DNA of 64,000 nt, taken from assembly GCF_003350205.1 (NCBI RefSeq), contig NZ_QLLC01000008.1, forward strand, positions 1-64,000, in the 5' to 3' direction. This DNA comes from Brevundimonas bullata. Its GTDB lineage: Bacteria > Pseudomonadota > Alphaproteobacteria > Caulobacterales > Caulobacteraceae. A program made the position numbers and the translations under genes. Below, piece by piece: positions 1 to 8,041 of the stretch (the stretch's first letter is position 1; the number at the start of each line of letters is the position of its first letter). The notes under the pieces are model-generated. The model was not told where the DNA came from. It ran no database searches and saw nothing but the letters and a program-made list of their open reading frames with translations.

Positions 1-38
1 CGTCCTCGTCGCTTCAATCCGCTTGTGGGTCAGGCACT

Positions 39-93
39 TTGTCCACACCACCTAGGCTTTTGCTCTCGAACACAAAAACCGACGTTGTCCACA
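39..93 (+). promoter_or_regulatory. Two DnaA-box-like 9-mers
   Basis: The 9-mer TTGTCCACA occurs twice in direct orientation, at 39-47 and 85-93. It differs at one position from the DnaA-box consensus TTATCCACA. No AT-rich unwinding region or further boxes are visible, so a replication origin is not supported. The sites could be regulatory for the small genes that follow, or chance. Confidence 0.25.
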
Positions 94-107
94 AGACCTA
101 ACATTTG

Positions 108-341
108 ATGGCGACGACAGCCGTCCGACGATGGCCCAATGCGCGCATGGAACCCTTGGGGGAAGCTGATCGCGCGATGGATGTGCTGTGGCGAGGCCTT
201 TACGGCCAGCCGCTGCCGATCCGCGGCGCGGCGGCTTTGGCCCTCAAGGTCATCATCACGAGTGAGAGGCACAGATGGACAGCCGAATCCGCCGCAGACG
301 CTCAGCCTGGACCCTCTCCCCCTTCGAGGGCCTGCTCCTGA
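108..341 (+). CDS. Possible hypothetical protein, 77 aa
   Basis: An ATG frame of 77 codons, which could also start at the TTG immediately before it (105). I do not recognise the product and see no signal peptide or membrane segment. The first half has GC-rich third positions like a real gene. The last 20 or so codons overlap the better-supported small gene at 275 in another frame and look non-coding. No good Shine-Dalgarno sequence is seen. It may be a shadow or a remnant, and the call is tentative. Confidence 0.22.
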   Translation: MATTAVRRWPNARMEPLGEADRAMDVLWRGLYGQPLPIRGAAALALKVIITSERHRWTAESAADAQPGPSPPSRACS

Positions 342-394
342 TCCTGGCCACCGCCTCGTTCGGCGGCGCCTGGCTGTCGGCGGTACTGATCTAG
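275..394 (+). CDS. Small single-pass membrane protein, 39 aa
   Basis: A 39-residue frame starting ATG after a GAGAGG ribosome-binding sequence. The N-terminus is strongly basic (RIRRRR at residues 4-9) and is followed by a hydrophobic segment of about 20 residues (roughly 19-39) that runs to the C-terminus. This pattern predicts a small inner-membrane protein with its N-terminus in the cytoplasm. Third codon positions are almost all G or C, as expected of a translated frame here. It converges on the deacetylase gene with a gap of 3 bases. Function is unknown. A tiny protein of similar type lies at 63468-63611. Confidence 0.5.
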   Translation: MDSRIRRRRSAWTLSPFEGLLLILATASFGGAWLSAVLI

Positions 395-397
395 CCG

Positions 398-1603
398 CTA
401 GCGCCCCGGACGCCGCGTCATGGCCGAGGCCGGGGCCAGTTGCAGACCGCGCGCCTCAAGCCCGGCCGTCCAGCGGGCGGCGGCTTCGACGGTGACGGGA
501 TAGGAGAAGCCGGTTCCCAGGGCGGCGCCGCGCATCTTGGCGGCGGCTTCCAGGGCGTTGAGCTGGCCCATGATGGCGGCGGGGCTCTGCTGTTCGTCGA
601 TGATGCGGTCGGCGCTGGCGCGGGCGAAGGCGCCCGGCTTCCTGCGCATGGAGCCGTCGTCGAGGAAGGCCACGCCGCGCTGGCGCAACACGGCCAACAT
701 GGCGCCCATGCCCTCGTCCGAGGTCGCGAAACGGTCGCCCAGATAGTTGGTCACGCCGAAATAGCCGGTCGCGCGGCCCAGCAGCCAGTCCAGCTTGGCT
801 TCCACGTCGTCGCCGCCGCCGCTGGACAGCAGGGTGTAGGGACCGGGATCGTTGTCGGGATAGCCGGTGGGCTCCATCGGCAGCTCGATCATCACCTCGT
901 GGCCCTGGGCGCGGGCCATGTCGATCCAGGCCTGAAGCCCCTCGGCGTAAGGCACGAAGCTGAGCGTCACCTCGGCGGGCAGGCGCTCGATGGCGGCGCG
1001 GGTGGTGACGGCGTTCAGGCCCAGGCCGCCGACGACCAGGGACACCATGGGCTTGCCGTTCGAGCGGAAGGGGCGGGCGTAGGCCTGGGCCGGGACGCGG
1101 CCGTCGGGCGCGATGCGCGGCAGGGGGCCGTTGGGGCCGGGCGAGAACAGGCCCGCGATCGGGGCCTTGGGCAGGGGGTTGGAGGGCGCGCGCACCGGCG
1201 CCGCGATGGCCGAACCGCCCGCCACGCTGGCGCCGTCCGGCAAGGTGATCAGGGCCTCGCCCCCGGCGGCGCCATTGGGGTCCAGCAGGGCCGGGTCGAC
1301 GCCGGCCATGTCCTGATAGAGATCCAGACCGCTCATGGCGAAGGCGTCGGCGCCGGTCGGGGCCGGATCGGCGGCCGCAGCCGGGCGTTGCAGCGCCACA
1401 CGGGCCGAGGGCGCGCCCGCGCGCGGATCGCCCAGGACGGCGACGAACAGAGCCCCGGCGGCCAGAACGAAGACGCCCGCAGCGGCCACGGCGACCGGCG
1501 GCTTCTTCAGGGCGACGACGACGGTGTCGAGGTTCAGACGCGAACGATCCTCCGGCGGCAGACCGGCGGCGGCGGCGAGGGCGGACTGGCGCTTGGCGAA
1601 CAT
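398..1603 (-). CDS. Divergent polysaccharide deacetylase (YibQ-like)
   Basis: About 401 residues from the ATG at 1603. An in-frame GTG at 1675 would add 24 residues. A short cytoplasmic N-terminus is followed by one membrane segment (about 35-57), a Pro/Ala-rich linker, and a C-terminal domain typical of the divergent polysaccharide deacetylase family (Polysacc_deac_2). Seen motifs are a VSLVVGGLGLN strand, an ELPMEP strand, a TNYLGDRF segment and a FLDDGS segment. The family is related to NodB-like carbohydrate esterases, but its substrate is poorly known. It lies last in a minus-strand run with ctpA and an EnvC-like factor, which suggests cell-wall work. It is probably anchored in the inner membrane with the domain in the periplasm. 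Confidence 0.8.
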   Translation of the reverse strand: MFAKRQSALAAAAGLPPEDRSRLNLDTVVVALKKPPVAVAAAGVFVLAAGALFVAVLGDPRAGAPSARVALQRPAAAADPAPTGADAFAMSGLDLYQDMAGVDPALLDPNGAAGGEALITLPDGASVAGGSAIAAPVRAPSNPLPKAPIAGLFSPGPNGPLPRIAPDGRVPAQAYARPFRSNGKPMVSLVVGGLGLNAVTTRAAIERLPAEVTLSFVPYAEGLQAWIDMARAQGHEVMIELPMEPTGYPDNDPGPYTLLSSGGGDDVEAKLDWLLGRATGYFGVTNYLGDRFATSDEGMGAMLAVLRQRGVAFLDDGSMRRKPGAFARASADRIIDEQQSPAAIMGQLNALEAAAKMRGAALGTGFSYPVTVEAAARWTAGLEARGLQLAPASAMTRRPGR

Positions 1604-1755
1604 GGACAGGGCGGCGCTCGAACGACAGGGGCGGGAACTGGAGAACCACACGACGCGGCGCTCCTCGATCCTCACTTATCCCCAGCGCCGGTTAAGAAAC
1701 CCTAACGCCCTATTCACCACGTTGACGTCCGCTCAGAAAATCGGGGCGACGCCGA

Positions 1756-3141
1756 TCAGTCCGGCGTCGCATCGTCCGGCTTGGGCTCATCCACCTCGGC
1801 CGTCTCGACCGGCTTGGAGCCCGGCGCAGTGACCACGACCGTGTCCGGCGCGGCGGCCAGCTTGGTCAGGTCGCCGCCCGCGCGCAGGACATCCAGCGCG
1901 CGTTGCAACTGATAGTCCTTGGTCTTGTCGAAGTCCTTGCCGGGCGCTTCTTGCGGGGTGTGGGCGCCCTTGCGCTCGGCGCCGATGGAGGCGTCCAGCG
2001 CCGTGGCGTAGGCGGCTTCCGAATAGATGAAGCTGGAGCGCGAGACGATGCGGGCCTCGGCCTCGGAACGCGCGACCTCCAGGTCCGGCTCGATGCCGAT
2101 CTTCTGGATCGAGCGGCCCGACGGGGTGAAATAGCGCGCCGTGGTGATCGACAGGGCGCCGTCGGCGCCGCCGCGCAGCGGGATGACGGTCTGCACCGAG
2201 CCCTTGCCGAAGCTGGTCAGGCCGACGACCGTCGCCCGCTCCTGATCCTTGAGGGCGCCCGCGACGATCTCGGACGCCGAAGCGGAACCATAGTTGATCA
2301 GGACCACGACCGGCAGGCCGCCGCTCAGGTCGCCCGGCTTGGCGGCGTAGCGTTCGATGTCGTCCGGCTTGCGCCCGCGCTGGCTGACGATCTCGCCGCG
2401 CTCCAGGAAGGCGTCGGAGACGTCGATGGCGGCGGTCAGCAGCCCGCCGCCGTTGTTGCGCAGGTCCAGGACATAGCCCTTGATGCCGGGCTTCTCGCGC
2501 TTGAGGCGCTCGATGGTCTCGGTCAGCTCACGGCCGGTGTTCTCATTGAAGGTTGAGATGCGCAGATAGCCGAAGTCGCCTTCCAGACGGCCCGTCACGG
2601 ATTCGACCTTGATGACCTCGCGGGTCAGGACCACCTCGCGGGGCTCCTCGCCGTCGCGCAGGAAGGTGACGGTGACGCTGGCGCCGATGGCGCCGCGCAG
2701 CTTCTCGGAGACCTCGGAGACCGTCAGGCCGGCGGCGTTCTGGCCGTCGATGGCGCTGATGACGTCGCCTGCCTGGACGCCGGCGCGGCCCGCCGGGCTG
2801 TCGTCCATCGGCGAGATGACCTTCACCAGACCGCCCTCGGAGGTGATGGTCAGGCCGACGCCGGAATACTCGCCCGTGGTCCGCTCGCGCAGGTCGCCAT
2901 AGGATTTCGGCGGCAGATAGTTGGAGTGGGGGTCCAGCGCCGTCATCATGCCCGACAGCGCCGCCTCGATCAGCTTCTTGTTGTCGACCGGCACCACATA
3001 GGCCTGCTCGACAATGCCCAGGACGTCGCCGAACATCTGCAGCATGCGGAAGGTCTCGTTGCGCGGGGTCTGGCTGGCGACAGCCGCCGCCGATCCGCCC
3101 AGGGCCAGGGCGGCGCAACCGATGAGAAGCAGTTTACGCAT
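1756..3141 (-). CDS. ctpA: Carboxyl-terminal processing protease CtpA (S41)
   Basis: A periplasmic serine protease of the S41 family, 461 residues. The start is the ATG at 3141, eight bases after GGAAAG; an ATG 15 bases upstream is less likely. Order: signal peptide (1-27), helical region containing LDPHSNYL (69-76), PDZ domain (about 95-165), then the protease core. The core carries GSASASE around residues 285-291 and the lysine of FGKGSVQT (Lys313), which form the Ser/Lys dyad. The acidic, proline-rich tail is not conserved in the family. CtpA enzymes trim C-termini of envelope proteins and wall hydrolases, which fits the neighbouring EnvC-like gene and deacetylase. Confidence 0.93.
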   Translation of the reverse strand: MRKLLLIGCAALALGGSAAAVASQTPRNETFRMLQMFGDVLGIVEQAYVVPVDNKKLIEAALSGMMTALDPHSNYLPPKSYGDLRERTTGEYSGVGLTITSEGGLVKVISPMDDSPAGRAGVQAGDVISAIDGQNAAGLTVSEVSEKLRGAIGASVTVTFLRDGEEPREVVLTREVIKVESVTGRLEGDFGYLRISTFNENTGRELTETIERLKREKPGIKGYVLDLRNNGGGLLTAAIDVSDAFLERGEIVSQRGRKPDDIERYAAKPGDLSGGLPVVVLINYGSASASEIVAGALKDQERATVVGLTSFGKGSVQTVIPLRGGADGALSITTARYFTPSGRSIQKIGIEPDLEVARSEAEARIVSRSSFIYSEAAYATALDASIGAERKGAHTPQEAPGKDFDKTKDYQLQRALDVLRAGGDLTKLAAAPDTVVVTAPGSKPVETAEVDEPKPDDATPD

Positions 3142-3286
3142 TCGGTGTCTTTCCATCGGACCCGCTCGGGCTCCGGTCGTCCAGGGAGGCGCGGGCGTTC
3201 ACACGCCGACGTCAGATGCGCCGATACAATCAGCGTCCGCGCGGATTTGAAAGGACTTTCGCGCGCGAACGGCCCCTATTGCCGCC

Positions 3287-4381
3287 CTATTGCAGCCAGG
3301 GCGCCGGGTCGATGGGCCGTTCGTCGCGGCGCAGTTCGAAATAGGCCTCGCCGTCCTCGCCGGTGCGACCCAGGGCCTGGCCGTCGGCGACGCGCTGGCC
3401 GGTGTCCACCGACAGTTGATCCAGCCCGGCCACGACCACGCGCCAGCCGGGGCCGAGGTCCAGAATGACCACCTCGCCCCATTCCTTCAGCGGGCCGGCG
3501 TAGGCGACACGGGCGGGGGCGGGGGCGGCGATGACCTCGTGGCTGGAACGCCAGCGCCAGCCGCTGGAGCCGCCGCCGAAGCGCTGCGACGGTGCGCCCT
3601 GCACCGGGGCGGTCAGGCGGCTGCGCCCGGCGGGCAGACGGGCGGCGGGGGCCTCGACGGCGGCCTCGGCGATGACCGGGGTCTGGCCGCCCAGTTCGCG
3701 GATGCGGGCCTCAAGGGCGCGGGTGGCGCGTTCGGCGCGGGCGGCCTCGGCGCGCAGGACGGCGCGCAGGGCGACCTTGCGCGCCGACAGGCTTTCGATC
3801 TCGGCGCGACGGTCGCCCTGCGCGCTCTCGACGGTGAACAGGCGCTCGCTGGACAGAGCGGCCAGGCGGCGGATGCGGATCACCTCGGCCTGACGCTCGA
3901 CCAGGGCCTTGGCGCGGCTTTGCAGCTCAGGCGTCATTGCGCGGATGAGGATGGAGGCGCGCACCGTGTCGACCGCCTGGTCCGCCGGGATCAGCAGGGG
4001 CGGCGGCGGCTTGCGGCTCATCATCTGCAAGGCTGACAGCAGACGCCCCTGCCCCGCCCGCTCGCGGGACAGGGAGGCGACCAGAGCGGCCTCGCGGTCG
4101 CCCAGTTCCTTCAGCCGGGCGCGCTGGGATTCCATCTGCACGTCATCCTGAGCCTCGGCCCGGCGCAGCTCGGCCAGTTGCCGGTCCAGATCGACGACCT
4201 CGTCCCCGGCGGCGGCGGCCTCGGCGCGCAGGCGCCGCGCGCGGGCGGTCTCGTCGCGGTACTCGGCCTGGAGCCGGGTCAGTTCAGGATTGGGCGCAGC
4301 CCCGCGCTGGCTCGACGCGGGCCCCGCCAGCATCAGCGCCAACCCCGACGACACAAGAAGAAGTCCCGCCCCCCGGCGCAT
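3287..4381 (-). CDS. EnvC-like murein hydrolase activator (LytM domain)
   Basis: 364 residues: signal peptide (1-25), a long charged coiled coil (about 30-235, broken by a Pro-rich piece near 125), and a C-terminal M23/LytM domain (about 255-364). The catalytic HxGxD motif of active M23 peptidases is absent; the segment reads GWRWRSSHEVIAA. The later YFELRR strand is kept. This is the pattern of EnvC-type regulators, which do not cut peptidoglycan themselves but activate amidases at division. Its ATG overlaps the rlmH stop codon by one base (TGATG), so the two are probably translationally coupled. It lies upstream of ctpA. Confidence 0.85.
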   Translation of the reverse strand: MRRGAGLLLVSSGLALMLAGPASSQRGAAPNPELTRLQAEYRDETARARRLRAEAAAAGDEVVDLDRQLAELRRAEAQDDVQMESQRARLKELGDREAALVASLSRERAGQGRLLSALQMMSRKPPPPLLIPADQAVDTVRASILIRAMTPELQSRAKALVERQAEVIRIRRLAALSSERLFTVESAQGDRRAEIESLSARKVALRAVLRAEAARAERATRALEARIRELGGQTPVIAEAAVEAPAARLPAGRSRLTAPVQGAPSQRFGGGSSGWRWRSSHEVIAAPAPARVAYAGPLKEWGEVVILDLGPGWRVVVAGLDQLSVDTGQRVADGQALGRTGEDGEAYFELRRDERPIDPAPWLQ

Positions 4382-4845
4382 CAGTCGCGGTGATAGGGCG
4401 AGCCGGACAGGATGGTCACGGCGCGATAAAGCTGTTCGGCCAGCATGGCGCGGGCCAGGGCGTGGGGCCAGGTCTGGGGCCCGAAGGCCAGGGTCGAACG
4501 GGCGGCGCGGCGCACGCTCTCGTCCAGACCGTCGGCCCCGCCGATGGCGAAGACCAGCCGCCGCTCGCCCTGATCGCGCAGGGCGGCGATGTGGTCAGCA
4601 AAGGCGCGGGACGAATAGGTCTTGCCGCGTTCATCGCAGGCGATCAGGTGCGAGCCCTCGGCGGCGGCCAGGATCAGCTCAGCCTCGGGGGCCTTGCCGG
4701 ACTTGCGGGGTTCGAGATCGAGAAGCTCCAGCGGACCGAGCCCCAGCGGACGGCCCGCAAGGGTCGCCCGCCGGGCATAGTCATCGGCCAGAGCGGCCTC
4801 GGGACCGCGGCCCGGCTTGCCGATGGCCGCGATCGCCAGCTTCAT
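4381..4845 (-). CDS. rlmH: 23S rRNA pseudouridine-1915 N3-methyltransferase
   Basis: 154 residues, the usual length of RlmH, a small SPOUT-class methyltransferase. It modifies pseudouridine 1915 in helix 69 of 23S rRNA on the assembled 70S ribosome, using S-adenosylmethionine. The family C-terminus is clear: FAIGGADGLDESV, then FGPQTWPHALARAM, ending LSGSPYHRD, which forms the trefoil knot and SAM site. It lies 20 bases downstream of rsfS and overlaps the next gene, in the common rsfS-rlmH order. Confidence 0.95.
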   Translation of the reverse strand: MKLAIAAIGKPGRGPEAALADDYARRATLAGRPLGLGPLELLDLEPRKSGKAPEAELILAAAEGSHLIACDERGKTYSSRAFADHIAALRDQGERRLVFAIGGADGLDESVRRAARSTLAFGPQTWPHALARAMLAEQLYRAVTILSGSPYHRD

Positions 4846-4865
4846 AGGGTTAGCCTATCCGTAGA

Positions 4866-5297
4866 TCAGGCGACGCCCGCGCCGCCGCGGTGGGCGCTGT
4901 CGATGGCCCAGATCTTCTCGATATTGTAGAAGGTGCGCACTTCGGGGCGGAACAGGTGGACGATGACGTCGCCCGCATCCAGCAGCACCCAGTCGCAGTG
5001 CGGCAGACCCTCGACCTTGACCTTGCCCAAGCCCATTTCCTTGAACAGGCGCAGCAGGTGGTCGGCCAGGGCGCCGACGTGGCGGTTGGACCGGCCGGAA
5101 GCCACGATCATGGCGTCGGACATCGGGCTTTTGCCGCGCAGGTCGATCAGGACCATGTCGAGGGCTTTATCGTCGTCCAGCTTGGCGATGATGGCGCGTT
5201 CCAGATCGGATTGGCCGACCGGAAGGGCCTGATCACCGCTACTGGGACCGCCTTCTGCCTGACCGTCGTCGGAATGGACGGAATCGATCGGGTCCAT
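4866..5297 (-). CDS. rsfS: Ribosomal silencing factor RsfS (Iojap)
   Basis: 143 residues. The RsfS/DUF143 domain spans about 30-135, with the family segments DMVLIDLRGKSPMSDAMIV and GLPHCDWVLLDAGDVIVHLF. RsfS binds L14 of the large subunit and blocks subunit joining when nutrients are short. The first 30 residues are acidic, Gly/Ser-rich and not conserved. A short non-conserved tail follows IEKIWA. It is placed between nadD and rlmH, as in many bacteria. Confidence 0.94.
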   Translation of the reverse strand: MDPIDSVHSDDGQAEGGPSSGDQALPVGQSDLERAIIAKLDDDKALDMVLIDLRGKSPMSDAMIVASGRSNRHVGALADHLLRLFKEMGLGKVKVEGLPHCDWVLLDAGDVIVHLFRPEVRTFYNIEKIWAIDSAHRGGAGVA

Positions 5298-5414
5298 TTC
5301 ATGGGCCGCGTTGGAAACGGCGGCGTTTTGCGCATCGTGCGCGGGCGAGGGGGTCAGCGGAGGGCTCCGGGGAGATTACTAAAGGCGGCAACCTAGCACA
5401 TCTCGCCGGAAAGG

Positions 5415-6089
5415 TCACCCACCGCCGGGACTCTGCGCCTCGCCCCGCCGGATCGCCGTCGAGGAGCGCGGATTCAGCGGCGCCGTCAGATAGGTCCAGG
5501 CCGGCGCCTGCAAGCTGGGCAGCAGCCCGGCCTGGGCCGCCGGAATGCGGAAACGGGCGAAGCGGGCGGCGGCGGGCGCGGTGCGGCTGTCCAGCTGGCT
5601 GCCCGGTCGCGCGACCACGGCGACGGGCATCAGCCGCATGATGTCGGTCCAGCCCCGCCAGCGATGGAAGCTGGCCAGATTGTCCGAGCCCATCAGCCAG
5701 ACGAACTTCACCCCCGGATAGCGGGCCGTCAGCACCCGCACCGTGTCGACGGTCCAGCGCGTGCCGACGCGGGTCTCGAAGTCCGAGACGATCATGGCGG
5801 GTCCGACCGTGGCCGCGGCGGCGCGGGCGGAGGCCATGCGCTCGGCCAGCGGCGCGGTCTCGTGACTGGATTTCAGCGGGTTCTGCGGCGAGACCAGCCA
5901 GACCACCCGATCCAGACCCAGACGCCGCATCGCCGTCTCGGCCACATGGGCGTGGCCGTCGTGGGCCGGATTGAAGGAGCCGCCGAACAGGCCGACCTTC
6001 ATGCCCGGATGCAGGTCCAGCCCGTCGCGCAGGGCGCCGGGTCGAGGGCCGAAGCCTTTCGGCGCGGGACCGGCGTGGAAGAAGGACAA
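5415..6089 (-). CDS. nadD: Nicotinate-nucleotide adenylyltransferase
   Basis: Transfers AMP from ATP to nicotinate mononucleotide in NAD synthesis. The nucleotidyltransferase motif GGSFNPAHDGH lies near residues 36-46, WLVSPQNPLK follows, and the C-terminal SSTAIR motif is present. The full frame starts at a TTG (6089) and gives 224 residues. The first ATG (6002) would give 195 and begin MKVGLFGG. I list the longer form because the residues just before the motif (HPGMKVG) look like coding sequence and are similar in relatives as I recall them; the start remains open. It heads the nadD-rsfS-rlmH group on the minus strand. Confidence 0.9.
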   Translation of the reverse strand: MSFFHAGPAPKGFGPRPGALRDGLDLHPGMKVGLFGGSFNPAHDGHAHVAETAMRRLGLDRVVWLVSPQNPLKSSHETAPLAERMASARAAAATVGPAMIVSDFETRVGTRWTVDTVRVLTARYPGVKFVWLMGSDNLASFHRWRGWTDIMRLMPVAVVARPGSQLDSRTAPAAARFARFRIPAAQAGLLPSLQAPAWTYLTAPLNPRSSTAIRRGEAQSPGGG

Positions 6090-6191
6090 GGGCGGCTCTT
6101 TGGCGGCGTCGATGAGAGGGCGGACTTATGCTCACCCGCGCCCTAACACGCGGCGACGCCCCTGTCTCGCTTCAGCAGACGGACGAAAGCC

Positions 6192-6809
6192 TTAGAACTC
6201 TTTCCAGCTGGAGCCGGGATCGCGTTCGCCCGGCTGGGCCAGCTGCTGGCCCCAGGTCACGACCATCAGGGCCTTGTGACTGCGGATCTTGTATTGGCCG
6301 ATCATGGGGGCGACAGCGCCGAGCGGCAGGCCGGTGCGGCCGTCGTAGAGGAAGCCGGAAAACTCGGCCACGCCCATGCGGTCGCGGTTGGAATAGATCG
6401 ACAGTTCGGGGATGGAGACGACGTTCAGCGTCTCGTTGATCGGCACCCGCATGTCGGGAATGCCGAAGACCCGGCGCATCTGCTCCAGCGACAGGGCGCC
6501 GGCGCGGACCTCGAAGATGGCGTCGGCGCTGTCGCGGTCGCGGCTGATGGCGTAGCCCGCGTCCGACAGGGCGGCGCGGATGGCGCTCAGCGCATAGCGG
6601 GCGTTCTCGGCCTGGAAATAGGTCTCGTCGATGAAGACCCGCGCGCCTTGCGGGATCGGCAGGGTCAGGCCCTCGACCGCGCGGTCGGCGGCGCGGTTGA
6701 CCAGCAGCATGTCGGTGGCCGTCCGCGCCGGATTGGTCTCGGTCACGGAGGCGCAACCGGCCAGGACGGCGGTCGCGGCCAGCAGGACGATCAGACGCGC
6801 CGTGGTCAA
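6192..6809 (-). CDS. Outer-membrane-type lipoprotein, unknown function
   Basis: 205 residues starting at a TTG (6809). The start is supported by GGAG nine bases upstream and by the lipoprotein signal it creates: a hydrophobic stretch ending LAGC, with the lipidated cysteine at residue 19. The mature part has no motif I can assign with certainty; it may belong to the DUF6655 group. The residue after the cysteine is Ala, so outer-membrane sorting is expected. It starts one base after the stop of the glyoxalase gene, so the two are probably co-translated. Confidence 0.7.
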   Translation of the reverse strand: MTTARLIVLLAATAVLAGCASVTETNPARTATDMLLVNRAADRAVEGLTLPIPQGARVFIDETYFQAENARYALSAIRAALSDAGYAISRDRDSADAIFEVRAGALSLEQMRRVFGIPDMRVPINETLNVVSIPELSIYSNRDRMGVAEFSGFLYDGRTGLPLGAVAPMIGQYKIRSHKALMVVTWGQQLAQPGERDPGSSWKEF

Positions 6810-6810
6810 G

Positions 6811-7251
6811 TCACCAGGCTCCGACGTTGGGCATGGAGGCCCAGGGCTCGGCCGGGGCCAGACGTTGGCCGCCTTGCAACAGCTCGATCGAGATGCCGTC
6901 GGGCGAGCGGACGAAGGCCATATGGCCGTCGCGCGGCGGACGATTGATCACGACCCCGCCGTCCATCAGACGCTGGCAGGCGGCGTAGATGTCCTCGACC
7001 TCGAAGGCCAGGTGGCCGAAGTTGCGGCCGCCCTGATAGTCCTCGGGGTCCCAGTTGAAGGTCAGCTCGACCTCGGGCGACTTCTCGGTCTCGGCGCGCG
7101 TCTGGTCCTGGGGGGCGGCCAGATAGATCAGGCTGAAGCGCCCGGCCTCGCTGTCCATCCGGCGCGTCTGCACCAGACCCAGCAGGTCGCGATAGAAGTG
7201 CAGCGACGCCTCCAGGTCCTTCACGCGGACCATGGTGTGCAGATAGCGCAT
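6811..7251 (-). CDS. gloA: Lactoylglutathione lyase / VOC family protein
   Basis: 146 residues with the two beta-alpha-beta repeats of the vicinal oxygen chelate fold. Candidate metal ligands are His5 (LHTMVRV), Glu62 (VELTFNW), His80 (FGHLAFEV) and Glu123 (IELLQ), matching glyoxalase I. Glyoxalase I converts the methylglyoxal-glutathione adduct to S-lactoylglutathione. The start lies 3 bases after the zf-CHCC stop. Length and motifs fit GloA well, although substrate specificity within the VOC family cannot be proved from sequence. Confidence 0.88.
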   Translation of the reverse strand: MRYLHTMVRVKDLEASLHFYRDLLGLVQTRRMDSEAGRFSLIYLAAPQDQTRAETEKSPEVELTFNWDPEDYQGGRNFGHLAFEVEDIYAACQRLMDGGVVINRPPRDGHMAFVRSPDGISIELLQGGQRLAPAEPWASMPNVGAW

Positions 7252-7254
7252 GGC

Positions 7255-7491
7255 TCAGTGGGCCTCGGGCGGGCGGGCCGCCGGGTCCAGGTACTCGCTC
7301 TCGGGGTGCGCATGGGCCGACAGGACGAAGCGGCGGTCGCAGTAGCCGCACTCGACGAAGTCGTCCTCCCCCATCTCCAGATAGACCAGGGGGTGGCCGA
7401 GGACGCCGCCGCCATCGCAGGCGACGCGCTTGGACGAGACCACGATCTCTTCGGGCGGGGGAATGACAGCGTCGGTATGGCGGGGAGGCAT
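7255..7491 (-). CDS. zf-CHCC domain protein (NDUFS6-like zinc finger)
   Basis: 78 residues. The zinc-finger pattern is the CHCC type: RVACDGGGVLGHPLVYLEMG followed by VECGYCDRRF. Candidate ligands are the Cys of VAC, the His of LGH and the two Cys of CGYC. The domain is shared with the mitochondrial complex I subunit NDUFS6, and the alphaproteobacterial proteins are presumed homologues; the function of free-standing bacterial copies is not settled. It lies just upstream of gloA. A 10-bp inverted repeat ends two bases before its ATG. Confidence 0.85.
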   Translation of the reverse strand: MPPRHTDAVIPPPEEIVVSSKRVACDGGGVLGHPLVYLEMGEDDFVECGYCDRRFVLSAHAHPESEYLDPAARPPEAH

Positions 7492-7493
7492 GG

Positions 7494-7543
7494 GGTCCGG
7501 TCCAGTCTGGAAAGGCTCGCGCCGTTCCTAGAAGGACCGGACC
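7494..7543. repeat. 10-bp inverted repeat before zf-CHCC gene
   Basis: A perfect inverted repeat GGTCCGGTCC (7494-7503) and GGACCGGACC (7534-7543) with a 30-base spacer. It fills the gap between the small membrane protein gene and the zf-CHCC start, ending two bases before that ATG. No T-run follows on the minus strand, so it is not a standard terminator. It could be an operator or an mRNA structure covering the start. Confidence 0.5.
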
Positions 7544-7549
7544 TTTAGG

Positions 7550-7855
7550 TCAAACCTCAGAGGCCTGAGTGGCGGCCGGGGGCTGGCGGCGGAACAGCCT
7601 GTCCAGCATGGCCTTGCGCTTCTTGAACAGGGTCAGGCCCAGGCAGCCGGCGCCGACCCACAGGCCGATCTCGCCGATCAGGGCGGCGACGGCGGCCAGC
7701 AGGGCCGCATAGGTCATGTCCAGATAGTCCAGCTTGCCCGCCAGCAGGGCCAGACCCATGCCGGTATAGCCGAGGGCGCAGACGCCCAGGGCGGCGAAGC
7801 CGATCAGGCGGGTCTTGGTCAGGGGTTTCTTCATCTGGACTGGCAGGGCGGTCAT
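7550..7855 (-). CDS. Small two-helix membrane protein
   Basis: 101 residues from the ATG at 7855, which has GGAGAG six bases upstream; the frame is open further but lacks an equally good start. Two hydrophobic segments (about 16-38 and 49-76) contain GEIGLWVGAGCLGL in the second helix and are followed by a basic tail (KKRKAMLDRLFRR). This resembles the short 'transporter suffix' family, but I hold that loosely. It probably sits in the inner membrane with both ends in the cytoplasm. Confidence 0.55.
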   Translation of the reverse strand: MTALPVQMKKPLTKTRLIGFAALGVCALGYTGMGLALLAGKLDYLDMTYAALLAAVAALIGEIGLWVGAGCLGLTLFKKRKAMLDRLFRRQPPAATQASEV

Positions 7856-8041
7856 GAGCGTCTCTCCATCAAGGAAGTCTGTCTTTATGACAAGGAAACT
7901 AGACATTCCGAAAACCGAGGTCAAGCATCATTTACACAAAGACATGAAGCCTTGTCTTCTCGTCGCACAACAGCGCCTTGGCGAACCGCCCTTCGCCCCC
8001 TACCTATGCCGCACACTTCCGCCGTCGAGTGAAACCCCCGC

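Noticed and set aside
440-1705. Long open frame on the plus strand opposite the deacetylase gene
   Set aside because: High GC leaves antisense frames open. The product is Gly/Ala/His-rich without domains, while the minus-strand protein is a clear family member.
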